A stretch of 64,000 nt of DNA from Numida meleagris. Taxonomy: Eukaryota; Chordata; Aves; Galliformes; Numididae. The notes below the pieces were generated by a model. It was not told the origin of the DNA, did not search any database, and saw only the letters and a list, made by a program, of their open reading frames with translations. Made by a program: the position numbers and the translations under genes. Location: contig NC_034410.1 of NCBI RefSeq assembly GCF_002078875.1, forward strand, positions 75,918,661-75,982,660. The letters run 5' to 3'. Shown here one piece after another: positions 38,706 through 51,758 of this stretch. The number at the start of each line of letters is the position of its first letter. The stretch's first letter is position 1.

Positions 38706-41700
38706 TCACAGACAAACAAAAAGCAGGGAAACTTCCAAAATTATGAAGAAGGCTGTAGCCGAGTTAAGACCTAAACCTGCATATCTTTTTGCAGTTTCTT
38801 GTACTGCTGGAATTTCTCTTTGCCTTTACATAGCCATAAATCTGTCACTGCTGTGTCACTCCAGTTTACATCACATACAACCTGACATTGCTTTCATGGT
38901 ATCAGATGAGGTGTTCCTAAGTGCTTGTGGAGATGCCACCAGCAGAAGGCCAATAGTCCACTTGTACCCTCAGTCCCTGAGGTGGGCAGCTATGGGCTGC
39001 TGGCCCATATGGTAGCAGTCATCATGTGCTGCACATCCCAGGCTCCACCAGTCCCCTGGTGTGACTGTAGTGGCACTCCACCCCTTCTCCTTGCTGTCAG
39101 TAGCTGTAAACAACCAGCATGGCAGCCTGCGTTGGGTGGCTGAGCTGGCTGCTCCTTTCTGAAACTTCTTCTACAGCCCACCATTTTCTCTTTCAGATGG
39201 GCCCCAGAGCACTCTTTCTGCGCAAATGAAGATGAATACCTGTCACTTTAAACAAGGTTCAGGGAAAGACCATAGGTGTAAAAGCCAAGCTGGGTCACAT
39301 AAAAGACACTGGGAATGGGTCATGGGATAGGGGTGGAAACGTGCAGTAAGTGTATGGACTGGAATCACTGGGTTGGGGAACATGCAAGGGAGCAGAATTT
39401 TGATGGGCCATGGACCAGAGTTCAGGACAGAGCTAACACTGAGGATGTTACAGATAAACATAAGACACAGGAGTATGGAGTGGTGACTGTTGCTCAATTC
39501 ATGGTGTAACCGATTGATTTAGTTGGCAGAGAAACATGAAAAAAGCATTTTCAGAGAGCTAAGTATGTATTATGGAGACCAAACATTAATATTTTAGATT
39601 AGAAAGCTCAGAAAAATGGGAGATGAAAGAAACAAAAGACACAAAAGGAGGAAAAGTTCGGGGAGAGAAGGCAAGTAAACACAGATATACAACTGTGGAT
39701 GAAGAAGGGTGATTACTGGAGAAAGCTTTTCATTAAAGCTGATAAGGTCACAGTCTGGCCTGCAGGTAGGTGGGGAAGGTGCTGATGAGCTGTCTGAGGC
39801 ACCAGCATATCCATCCTCTGTGACACAGAGAGCCTGGAGGCCTCTGAGCAATCACTGAAGTCCAAGCTGCCTTTTCCTGCCAATGTTTGTAAGTTTACAT
39901 TTTAAAGATGGGTGGTATGAGTAAGAGTGAGAACAATGTGGAATGAGAGGAATGTTTTGGTCCTGAATTTCATTCCTTCCTACTACCTCCCATCTACCAT
40001 TGTCCCTGTGGTTCATGAACTGCCATGACTGGTGAACTGATGGACTGATACTAGCATCAAAATCAATTCTGAAATAGTTCGCTAAGGCAGATGGAGTCCT
40101 TACAGACCTGTACAGGTTGTGGAAGTGAGGAGAGGCAATGGTTACACTCCCCTGTCGTGACATTAGCAGAATGAAGGCTAGACAGACTGCTGAGATAAGT
40201 GAGCAAATCCATTGGCACATTCTTCCTAACATAAACCTCAGGCTCAAATGTCTCCTAATCCAAAAGTCTCTAACTTTAATTTAAGGTATCTATACTTAAA
40301 TCTGTCGTGCTATTTCCTTTGCTTCAGTCTCCACAAAATGAACCTTAGACTGTTCTTAAAAGGATTATGGAACAGATTTGTGGAGCTTTTGGCGTTTAAG
40401 TTTCTCACCGAAATGGAATCGTCTCACCAGTTATTTTTCTCTTGCTTAATCACTTCATGTGGAAACCCTCCTTCTTTGCTCTCTACAGACAGCAGCTATA
40501 GAGCTTTTGTTGACAGGGATCACAAAAAACTCTTGGATCACTGTGACATGACTGCAATTCTCAGATATTTTTAAAATGCTACATTCTAACCTTCAATTTA
40601 AAACTAAGCGCTTTGTATTGAAACTTCTGTTTTCCCCGCCTGACGCCGGCAGTACTGTGGGCAATTTTTTTCACATTTTCTGAATATTCACATCTGCGAC
40701 TCTGTTGTCCTCTGTTTAAGATTAATTAGAGAATACAGCATGCTGATAAGGCAATAAATACAATGTAGATTAAATAATACTGTCTTCTTGGCTTTTACCA
40801 TTTCAGAGTGCGCTTTGCTAAGGCTACATAATAACAAAATTGCAGGCAGTTAGGGACATCCCAGTCTTTCTGAGGAAGAAAAAACATGGCACAGAGGACT
40901 CAGTCCCGTGATATATGAATTCTTTCAGTCACTTAAAACTATTTGCCCAAAATGCAACACAGATGGATAGCAGTACCATTTAGAAGTCTCTCTTTTTTTT
41001 TCCCTCTGAAGAATGACTGACATTAGATGAACAGACGATTTTTATCTCATGAAATTATATATAGCTGTTGTATTAGACAGATGTGTTTTTCACTTATCTA
41101 AGCTGCCTAATTCTGAGGCTAAAAAGATGGGCTATGCTCTTATTTTATTGTCTTAATTCAATTTTGTTTCAGCAATTTTTTACAATAACAGAGATCCTCC
41201 TTACTCAGTGTGAAAGCAGATGTCCCACTCTGAAAGAGCACTCCTTGTCCAACCTTTATGATGTTCATCCTTTATCAGCTGCTTTATTCATCGATACCGA
41301 AAATGGATTGAAACAAAAAGGCTCCATTTACACAATGAATGTGTAAAAAGATATGTGTTTATGTGTTTTCAATCCCATTGCTCTTGCTTTGTGAAATTGC
41401 CACCTGTCAGATGGCTGACATGCTGAATGAGATGGAATTTGGCATCAGCAGACCTCACAATTTGTTGATAGATGAAGTTATTTCCATTTTGTTATCTACT
41501 CTGAGTGCCAGGGTGATCCAGCTGAGTCATTCTTTGTGCACAGAAAGGAGATGTTCTCATGGGATCTCCTGATAAACATACACACTCATAAAGTCACGTG
41601 CTCTTCAAGTATGTTTCAGAGACAAAAATCACCTCAGCAGTATGGATGCCCCTCTTTAATTTTAGAAATTGAGTCTTTGGAATAGCAAGTGGCATAAATG

Positions 41701-42289
41701 CATAAAAAGGGTCACCTCATCTTTCCTCCTACTTCTCTTTCCTGTTGCATTAATGCAAACCTGGCAGTAGTCTGACTCAACAGTCTTTAGCTACAGATAA
41801 GTCGTGCTGAGTATGTGTTTGAGAAAGCATCTCACAGTATTTTAATATATTCAGAGTAAATATTTGTGGGTGGATTTTTGGCTGCCCCTTGTTATTCCAT
41901 CCATCTCTTCTAATGCAAGCCTTTTCAATTTGTTAGCTTCAAAACTCCCGGGCTTCTAAGTCATCTTTGCCCAGTTTCTAATGAGGTACGTCCTCTAAAC
42001 AGTGAGCAGCAGACAGAAACATTTTCTGTTAAATTGTGGTCTCTCTGTTCTTTGTTGCATGTTCTCACACAGAAGTTTGTGCACAAATTGTCTAAACTGA
42101 GATTAAAGTTCTGTTTTTAAAGCACTTCTTAAATACTTAGATTTCTGAGAAAGAAGAATGGTGCTTCCTTTCTCAGCCTCCCATTTCTGTCCCTAGTCAA
42201 TCTAAATATGAACATAAAATAATTATCTTGTCATTTAACACTGTAACAGCCACTGGCTGGTAGTGAAACTGGTCTTTACAACATTGAAT

Positions 42290-42365
42290 AATAGAATCAT
42301 AAAATGTCCTGAGTTGGAAGGACCCATAAAGATCATCACGTCCAACTCCTAAGGAGCTGAGGTAT
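42290..42365 (-). mobile_element. CR1 LINE 3' tail, reverse orientation (about 75 bp)
   Basis: aatagaatcataaaatgtcc, gagttggaaggacccataaa and gatcatcacgtccaactcct are the reversed CR1 tail and preceding sequence. The copy is cut off shortly after the GTTGGA motif. Confidence 0.88.
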
Positions 42366-45300
42366 AGTTCCAGTGTCAGTTCTGAGGGGGAGATTAAGGT
42401 ATTTACAAAAGAGCTGACCAGTTACAGTTCCTGTACCTTCATTGCTACACTGTTAAGACATGAAGATTTGATAACATGAAGCGAGTCGGTGTGCTGACCA
42501 AGAACCAGCTTTTACATTGCAGAATCAATGTTTACAGCCAGCGCTGCCTCTGGAAGTGCGACATCAGCACTGAGCATCCTTAGCTTGGACTTCATTATTT
42601 TCAGCCCCAGACAGAGGCTGAGTTCAGAGGTATTGAGAGTGGCATCAAATGAAAAGATATAGCTCAAACACCATTATTGCGTACTATATACTTTCCTTTG
42701 TTCACCTGTGCCTGTTATTACTGGTGTCAGCATGGTAAGGTTCAGATAAAACAAGCATATCTTTCTTGCTAGCATACTGCATCATGTTAAATTAATGCTG
42801 GTCTTCTCACTTCAGGAGAATTAGTGACTTTTTGAAAAAATCTTTCTTCTGATCACTTCCCTTATATAGGCAGGAAAAGGCCACTGCAAAGAGTAAGTCT
42901 TAGGAGTGGAGCCATGTACCTTCCCAACAGTAATCATGATGGTATTTGGCATCTGTTTCACCAGCTGTGCCCTCCTGTGGCATTCTAACAGTGGGATATT
43001 ATGGGTTGTAACTCAGGTCCAGCTGATCTCACTGTGCTTAGATACTCTGCCCATCTTCAAACCTCAGGGGTAGCAAAGGGGTTGCTGTGGACACCCTCCT
43101 ATACATGACACTGACTGCCTTTCTTCTGCAGCTGTTTTAAAGACCAGTCAGGCGTCCAAGGGGATTTATAGGCTTCTCAGGGAAAAAGTGCTTGAAGCCA
43201 CCAGCAGGACTGTTCAAAACATGACAGTCCAGTATGTTCATGTCCTGTTGGATCTAAATTGCTGGCTTCATTTTAATCTCCCTCTAGCCTTCTCTTTTCC
43301 AATGCTCTCATCCTTTGCTATCCCATTGTTGCCTAAAATACCCATTCCTGTCTTGCCAAACCCCTATGTCAATTACTTACCTTCTTGCTTCGGTTCTTTT
43401 ATTTTCCAATTCCTTTATCTTTTCTGTTTTCACACATCTTGGAATAAAATCTCATTATCTTGTCCCCCAAACAGATGCATATTCATTCTCAGAGAGAGAA
43501 AAAAAAAAAATTTCTGTATAAAAGTGGCTTTGTAATCCTCACTTTTTACACGTTTATCTGACTTCAGGCTAATCCGCATTGCTTGCTGATGTGTCATGTT
43601 GACAGTGCAAAAGTAATAGTATGACAATGTTACAAGTAAGTCATTTGTAAGTTTCTTCCACTTCTGTAGAGCAGCCTGTAGGCTGATTTTTGTTTCAATG
43701 CATTGTCACCTACAGCATGTTTCTTAGGGTTCCCTTATCTCAGGTTATGCCTACATGGTTAAATGGACTTTTATATATCAATTCCATACAAATATCACCA
43801 TATTACTTCATATCTCTGAGATTACTTCTCCTGAGATGAGTTTGACTTTGGAGCATGGTATCATTTTATGCTGTGTAAGTGACTTAAAATCCTTGCCTAA
43901 AGAAGACAACTCCTTAAAATCTCACTTTATTACTGCATTACAAAATGTGAAAGTTGAATTAACATAGTAGTAATAACAGCTGGTAAAATATATATGGATG
44001 GAGGAGGAAAATGGGAAGGGGAGAGGGCTGAGATCAGAAAAGCAGGAACAATTAGTAGCAGCTTCAAAGATGGAAAGGAGGTAATGATCAGCCTGTAATG
44101 ATTAGCCTGTGGCAAACACAAATCCTGCACAAGTAACCAGGTGTTCCCTCATCCACTGCAGGAAGCAGTTAGTGAAACTCATTAGAAAGTGACAGTGACT
44201 TATGATAGCATCTGTAGAAACAGAACAAAGAAAGACTTTTGGCATCTGAACCTGCAGTGCGAAAGAACATCAGTAAATATTTTGTCTGTAGTACAGGCCA
44301 GGAAACAAGTGCACCCACATCCTCTTGACAGACTGATAAACCCTCACTCTGCTCATGCTGTAGTGGTATGCCAGCAGCCGTGCTCTCAGCACAGTTAGAT
44401 GCCAAGAGCTGCACAGCTCAGTAATCCTCTGGTGCCAGCAAATGAGCATGAAACCAGTCTGTAGATGCAGCCGTGCAAGAGGTAATTGGTTTGTTGGCCT
44501 GCGTGAGATGTGTATGGAACAGAACACCTTGGCAGGTATGGCTTGAGGCTTGATTTCTTTTGTGCCACATGGAGTTTACAGAGCTCTCAGCAAAGTCGGA
44601 TTTCTGTGACTTGTATGATAACATAAAGTAGGGAGTTCTTCCATTCTTTTCCATTTTTTTCCATTCTGGCTTTAGAATTGGAGAAATGCATTTTATGGGT
44701 ACAATGTGAAAGCAGGGTGGTGCATGTCTGTGGACGCTGAAGGAGGAAACAGAAGCAAAAAAAAAAAAAAGCAGCAACAGAATCCTGGGTGTGCAAGAAG
44801 TTTAATGGAACTCTTTCTCTGCAAAGAACAACGTGCAAACTGCTGTTTATGCTGGAGATGTTGCGTAAGTGAAATATGGGTGTTGGGTGATATTTTTTTA
44901 CAGCCTCCATCCAAATGCACAGAGAAGTTTTATGCAGTGTCTGACTTCAGCCCCTCTCATAGTATACCTTTTGTTTTATGAAAGAGGTGTTTCTGGGAGA
45001 TGAAAAAGGTTTTCATAAAATGTTGACCTTGTTGATTTAGTAAACTTACTTTTGAGCCAGTGTTAAATACATTCGGAATCGGTTTACCTCAGAGGCCAAA
45101 TAACCATTTTCATTTGTGGACAGAAAAGATTCAAGATTTAAGCCTGTCAAAGGTCAGGAAATAAAAAGAGTATTTTGCACGAGAAAAGGAAACCTGTTCT
45201 TTGCCATTAGTTAAGTTCATAGAACAAAGTGTTAAATCTAATAACTTTCATATTAATACTATCTGTGAATAGCCGTATACCCTTGATAGCCAGAAGCTGC

Positions 45301-45858
45301 TATGTTTGTTTGGTTTTGTTTTGTAGCCTTGGAGATTTGTCTTTTATTATTATTTCTTTTTAATTATTATTTCTGATTGATAATGCACTCAACTTTGAGT
45401 GACGCGTGTCTGTGCGGTGTCTGTAATCATCTGATTTTATTTCCTATAAATGAAAAGGGACCACTTTAGTTCAATATTATCAGGAACAGCCTTAGGCTGT
45501 GCTGGGCACATAGGGTGATTAGGAAAACTTGAAACTGCTGATCTCTTAAAGTATAAAATATTTCCAAAAAAATTATGATTTAATCATGCAAAAGATACTC
45601 TTAATTTACCTGGCTTTTTTTCTGTAAACCGAGTACATATCCAGTTTTAAAAGTATTTATTATTTACAAAATGGGAGATAGGTAATGAAAATAAAAATTT
45701 TAAAATAACAATTATTTATCTCAAAATACAGTGTTTCTCAAATCAAAGCACGAGACTTCCTTCTTAGTTGGAGATTGCTGTCTGTGTAGCTGCACGCAGT
45801 GCCTGCTTTCACATGTAAGTTTCTTCTTCTGGTCACAGGGTAAGAAAGATAGTAAAGG

Positions 45859-46265
45859 ATGTGGAGAGCAAGTCATATGAGGAGCAGCTGAGGCCCTGGG
45901 TTTGCTCAGCCCAGAGCAGAGGAGCTGAGGGCAGGCCTCATGGTGGCTGCAGCTCCTCACAGGGAGCAGAGGGGCAGCGCTGAGCTCTGCTCTCTGTGAC
46001 AGCGACAGGGCCCGAGGGAACGGCATGGAGCTGTGTCAGGGGAGGGGCAGGTGGGGGTTGGGGAAAGGCTCTGCACCAGAGGGTGGTGGGCATGAAACAG
46101 GCTGCCCAGGGCAGTGGGCACGGCCCCAAGTGCTGCAGTTCAAGGAGTGCTTGGACAGTGCTCTCAGACAAAGGATTTGGATTTTGGGTGGTGCTGTGTG
46201 GAGCCAGAAGTTGGACTCAATGATCCTTGTGGGTCTCTTCCACCTTGAGGTATTCTGTGATTCTA
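45859..46265 (+). mobile_element. CR1 LINE 3' fragment, forward (about 400 bp, G+C-rich type)
   Basis: Contains gtcatatgaggagcagctga, gggtttgctcagcccagagc, ggcctcatggtggctgcagc, tgtgacagcgacagggcccg, acaggctgcccagggcagtg and gttggactcaatgatccttg, ending ggtattctgtgattcta. It parallels the CR1 at 25708-26330 segment by segment, so both derive from the same or closely related subfamilies. Open frames on both strands here are CR1 translations, not genes. Confidence 0.94.
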
Positions 46266-49200
46266 AGCCTCTCCAGAAGCCCAGTTCAGGTACTGTTCTA
46301 CTGTTGTTCGATATTCTGATCACTCAGTAGACAGAAAAATTCTGTTACAGTGAATGTTGTGTGACTTTCACCACTCCTGCATACCACATGTAGAGTTTCA
46401 TAGAAGTAACGTCACCATCTGCAAATCAGGTCATTTGTAGAAAGAAGAGATTTACATTCTTAGTGTAGTTCACATCGTGTCTAACCCTGGCTACTAACAA
46501 TTTTTCTTGGCAGAGGCTTCTCATGAAGGTGTAACATGTGCCAGCAGAAATTTTACTGCCAAAAGAGCTCCAGTTCAACCTTACACATCCATAGATAGAA
46601 GGCTAGTGGGAATTATTTTTTTCTTTGTGTCCTCTGCAGTGCAGAAATGCAATTTAGCTACTATCCTTGCTGCCCATCTTGCTCCTGTGTGCTTTCCATC
46701 TATTGCTCCTGTAACACCCATCATCCTAATGGTCAATGATAAACTATGTTTTCCAGATCATATCTGAATTCAATATGTGCAGAGTTTAGCAAGCAATTTC
46801 ATAAAATATGATTAATCTTCTACAAAAGAAGTTGCTTAATCCTGAGGTCATTTAAAAATTTGTAGTAGTAGGTTATCCTTGTTTTTAATCAAAATTTCAG
46901 ACAGCTTTTTCTATAAAAATCAAAGGCATGGGCAGTTTCTGTATTCTGAGCTTAAATATGTTTAAACCTATTATTGCTTGTTGCTTATCATTAGAGGTCT
47001 TGATCTCCGCTAATTTCTCTCATTCAAAATGGAGCTCCTAAAATTTTCTTAATATTAAGCGCTACCAAGAAAGAAGAAAGAAGATTTGGCAGTCTGGCAT
47101 TTCATAAAAATATCTGGAGTGATGCCCTATCTGGTAAGATATAGAAAGCAAAACAACACACTATCTGAGTAAATAACACTGAACTTACCCATAGTGTCAG
47201 AATTGCTTAGGCTTTGCTGTGTTACCTTGTTCTGTGAGTCTGCTACAATTTCTTATTTACAAAATGTACTTCCTAACTTCCCAACAACTTTTAATTGAAC
47301 TCACTGGAAATTCTGTTATATTCATTATTTATCATTTACAGATTTTTGCTACTCATGAAGAAATCCTTCCCCCTTATATACTTCCTTACTCAGCTGAGCT
47401 ATTTCTACTTTTCTTCTTGTCTCTCCCAGGTGTACAGTTAAGTGAATTTTAACCACTGGGCAGTATTTATTTGGAGACTGCAAAGGTTTGAAACGTGAAT
47501 CTACTAAGCACTATTTGAAGCTCACATTTTCCACTTTGTAGTCTCAGCTTAATCAAATACAGATTCTTCTTATTTGGGTATATGTCATCTGTATTATGCA
47601 GTACTTGGAAACCTGGTAGGGTCAGGCATTCAAGAATTCCAATAAGAGCATTTAAAAAAAATTACTAATCAAAAACAAACTCATTATTGTCAGGATGGGA
47701 TGCAGAAGTGTGAGTGGGTATTACACCTTGCAGTAGTGCACGGGAGTCCTGATAGTCAGTGTTAGTGCTCAGTATCCAGCAGCCTTGGTTGCAGAGCCAC
47801 TCACGAGTCATCAACAGGAATTTCTAAACGGCTTTTTCATTTCAAGTCTAACAGTTTTCTACTACTTCTTACAGATAATCGTGGTGCTTTGTTGTCCCTT
47901 GCAGTAGTGATTTATTATTTCAGATCCTTACCAAGGTCTTCTGTCTTCTCCTTACAATAATGGTTGTATTTTTATCTTGTATAAAAAGCATATGATAACC
48001 AGCATGTAATAAAAACATTTTCTATTCACAGTTCACTTACTCTTGAAATAAAATGTTCTTCGTCTTTTATTCAAGCAGTAATTAGGTCAGAAAGAGAGTT
48101 AGAAGGGATATCCTTGTATTGTTCCTTTACATAATGGTATCAGCCTAGTTTTTACATATTTTCTCCAGATAAGTATCATTTATAGGTGTCTTGAATGAAA
48201 ATGAACATATGCTACATTTCTGAACACATTCCACCGAAGCCTATTTTCCAGCGTTTACAAATAGGTTCTGTGACAACACTGCAGCCCTTTTCTCTATCTG
48301 TAGGTAGAACATAGGCCTCTTGGTGTTGGCAGACCATGGTATTGCATATAAATTACCTTCCATTTCTGTAAAACAAGTTCATTTTCTGTGTACTTGTTCA
48401 AGAGTTGCTGCCGTTCATCTGAAGAGATGTTTGTTTCGTAACAAGAAAGCTACTTTGGTATACAAAGTTTTATCACTTACATCTTCATTTTGAGTATGTA
48501 TATGCTTCTCCACCTACGCTTTTTTCGGCTTTATGCATTACTAGGTCATGGAATACTTGTGTTACGTTGTAGCTTTGGCATTCTTTATTGTAACACAGAG
48601 CTACCTACATATTTAATATTGAATATCTCCTAGAATATAGTTCTTGAAATACTTTCCTAGTTCAGATCTTTCTTTGAAGGGAAAGTGAGGAGAATGCCTT
48701 TTTTTACTGCTATATTACAGCTACATATTATCTTCTCTGTGAGATCTAACTAACAGCTGGCTTGAAAGTCCTTTTCCTACAGAATGTTTGACCAGTCATA
48801 GCTGACTGGATTTGTTTTCATCAATGTATTTAATGTTTTCCTCATTATTTGTTCTCATCATATTTTATGCATTTTAAACCCCTGATTCAAGTGCATGTTG
48901 ATGGCTGAGCTATATATCTCCTTTGTATTTTACATTTTCCCATGGTCCAATCTCTCATTTTTCTGCCTCTAATAAAAAAAAAAAAAAAATGTCCTCCTCT
49001 TGTGACAAACACAAAGGTCTCCCATCTAGTTCCCTGGGCTTTTCCCCACAACTGATTGCTGCTGCAGCTGCTTCCATCTGCAGTTCCACAGAGACTAGAA
49101 ATGGGGAAGAGAGGAGAGAAGGCTGTGCTTAAGTAGCAATTTGGCTGCTCCTCACAATTCCCTCAGGCTTGCAGTCCTGAAGAGTCCTTTGCAGGGCTTC

Positions 49201-49839
49201 CCTCACCTTCCCTCCAGTCAATTCCTCAGCTTTCAAGAACTGTTCTGAATAATCTCAGCAACAGAGAGTTTCTTCAAAGACTATTTAAGATTATCTCAGA
49301 AATAGGCCATTCTGCAAGGGGGGTTTTTAAAACAAACAGATGTTCCTTGCCCTTCTGATTTCAAGGGGAAGTTTACTCCTGATTCTGAGAGCAGGACTTG
49401 GAAAATGGGAGATGCCAGTAAGATGCCAAAGAATTTGTCTGTAACTGTCATCCCCTCTAGGCTACCATCAAATAACCTGGAAACACCCTTGCAGTTTACC
49501 CGCAAGAGCTATCCCAGTTTTCATTTTCCTTTCAGTCTAGTTCTAGCATTCCACCAGCTTCCCAACTATAGTTGAGCACTCAGAAAATGAATGCCTACTC
49601 TAAAGGTACTTGACTTGATCTTTTATTATACTAGATCTTTTTTAATCATTCATCTCTTTGCAGAACTGGGCAACAAATACAAGCAACTTTAGGAGTGGTT
49701 AGTAACTACTTTGCATGAGTATACACTCTTAAACAAACGCACAAGAAAAGTAGGTTGTAGAGTACAAATCAATATTTCACACAAAAACATAATGACCTAA
49801 GAAGAAGAAGAAAGAGTAAACAATGACATCTTGGTATTT

Positions 49840-50620
49840 GAAATCCTTAATTAGGACTACACAAACACTTAGGAGATGATTCCTCCAACTGGAATGTGAG
49901 GCACCTCGACCTATTAACTCTGTAAATGAATGTTTAAAGGACATTAAAAGAGTTTTGCTAGTGCTTTCTTTCACCTGTTACCCAAATGAGCAAAGCAGGT
50001 TGAAGAATGTGTGAAGTGATTAATTACACTAATTAAAAACACTTTATTTACACTTACTCTATAATTTATCATTACTACTTCTGTCAGTTGATCGAAGGTG
50101 AGGAAAGTGTTGTTTATAATTGGAATGTGAGCTAATTAAATGTTCGTTTTAGCATGTTTTGGTCTATTTCCTTTGTCAATTAGGACTAGCATTGCAATAG
50201 ATGATTGACCAAGTGGAAATGTATAATGCAATAATTGTGCTCCATTTTAGCACTTAATTGGAGAGGAAATGTGCCCCAGTAATCCAAGTGACTTTAAATC
50301 TTAAGGACAGAAAAGATCCTGCTCTTTTCACTTGCTTGATATTTTCACTGGAAACTTCACATGGAAAACTAAGTAACAAGCATGTAATTACCGCATGGAG
50401 GCTGACTAGGTGTGTATGTCTGTAGTTTGTAGTGTAATTATTTTATCCAATTCAGAAATAATTATTGCATAGATGTAGAATACTGAATTAATTATGCCTT
50501 TATCTTGTAATAATACAGTACTTTATGTAACTTGTCATTATATGGTAATTATTTGATAATTTAACAACTAGCAGATAATGTATTATTGAATACTTGTTAC
50601 ATGATCACTTCTGCTCTGTA
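49840..50620. promoter_or_regulatory. Candidate conserved non-coding element, TAATTA-rich
   Basis: A repeat-free, AT-rich stretch with at least five TAATTA-containing words (ccttaattagg, gattaattac, actaattaaa, gctaattaaa, gaattaattat) plus several CAATTAG, TTAATTGG and GTAATTAT words. These are the core of homeodomain binding sites. Enhancers in introns of large neuronal genes often look like this. It is an inference from composition only: no cross-species alignment is available, and AT-rich introns produce such words by chance. Confidence 0.3.
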
Positions 50621-51714
50621 ATATAAAATTCTAGTCCTCTTTCATAATTCAGCCTTTTTCTTCAATTGAAAATTGACCATATGATTGCTATATCACATGA
50701 ACTAAAAAAAATCTTGAATTGTCATGGACTGTGAAGCTACAGTTTTTAAAAATACTCTATGTGATGTATTCCATGAGATATTGCAGTCTACCTATTAGGA
50801 AACAAGTAATTTTTGAGATGATTGATGGGCAGGCAGTAAGGATCAGTTGTCATTAGTAACCACGGGGAATGATTTCTTTGGCTTCTTTTAGTGACTTCCT
50901 CCTTCACAGTAATTCCACATTCACCTGGCTGTTTAGTTTTGTGAACAAGCAATGGCTCTAAGATATAAGGCTGAAAAAGTTTCTAACGCAGTTAATCCAC
51001 AGATTCCTACTACCTGAACTCACTGTGTTGTAGGTTAAAATATTTCAGCAGCAATACTGATTGTACTTGATTCTTATCACACTTATCACACATCATGAAT
51101 TTGTTTCTACATTCTCACTGAGGATGTATTAATGTTACAAATAGCAAAATATAATAGGATGTGCTGCTTCCCCCCACCTCTAATCAGTGTAAAGGAACTG
51201 GACTGGTCTCTCAGCACTTCACATGTCTTCTCAGCATTTATGAAACTATTTCACTTATGCCTTTGTTAAGCTCCTTGGACCACAAGTTCCTACTGTGTCT
51301 CTTACATGAGACACTCTTCTGTTTATGACCACTATAGAATAAGATTTGGTTAAGTACTACCACTGCATATTTGCCTTACTTTTTGAAAGAAGGGAAGAGA
51401 ATGGGTCATGACTCACCAGCTCTGACTCCCAACCAAGTTGCCTAGCTATTCAATTCCTGCTGTGATGCTATTTTTTTTGGTCATCTCTCTCTGAAGATGC
51501 ATTAGGCATTAATGACTGTCCACTAGAATCAAAATTCAGTACTGTGTGATTAACTTGGATCTTTCTTGTCTTTTTAAAAACTATTTTTTTGCATTCCTTT
51601 TCTTTCTTCACAGCATTTTTAATACTATGGCTATCCATTAGCGTCATTGTGGGGTTTTTTTTACATTAGTTTTATACTCTGAGTTCAGTTGGTACATTTC
51701 CTCTGTACGCAAGC

Positions 51715-51758
51715 TTCAGTTTCATACACCTTAATGTATCTTCATACGCCTTAAAATA
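51715..51758. repeat. About 20-bp tandem duplication
   Basis: ttcatacaccttaatgtatc is followed directly by ttcatacgccttaaaatata. Two diverged copies. Confidence 0.7.

Noticed and set aside
39852..40247. 131-codon minus-strand open frame
   Set aside because: No recognisable motif and no neighbouring exon signals. Length is within chance expectation for this much AT-rich DNA.
44418..44910. Overlapping 107 and 119 codon minus-strand frames
   Set aside because: Low-complexity Phe runs come from a poly-A tract near 44758. No conserved motif.
45938..46330. Several 75-101 codon frames on both strands
   Set aside because: All fall in a G+C-rich CR1 3' fragment and are translations of the repeat.
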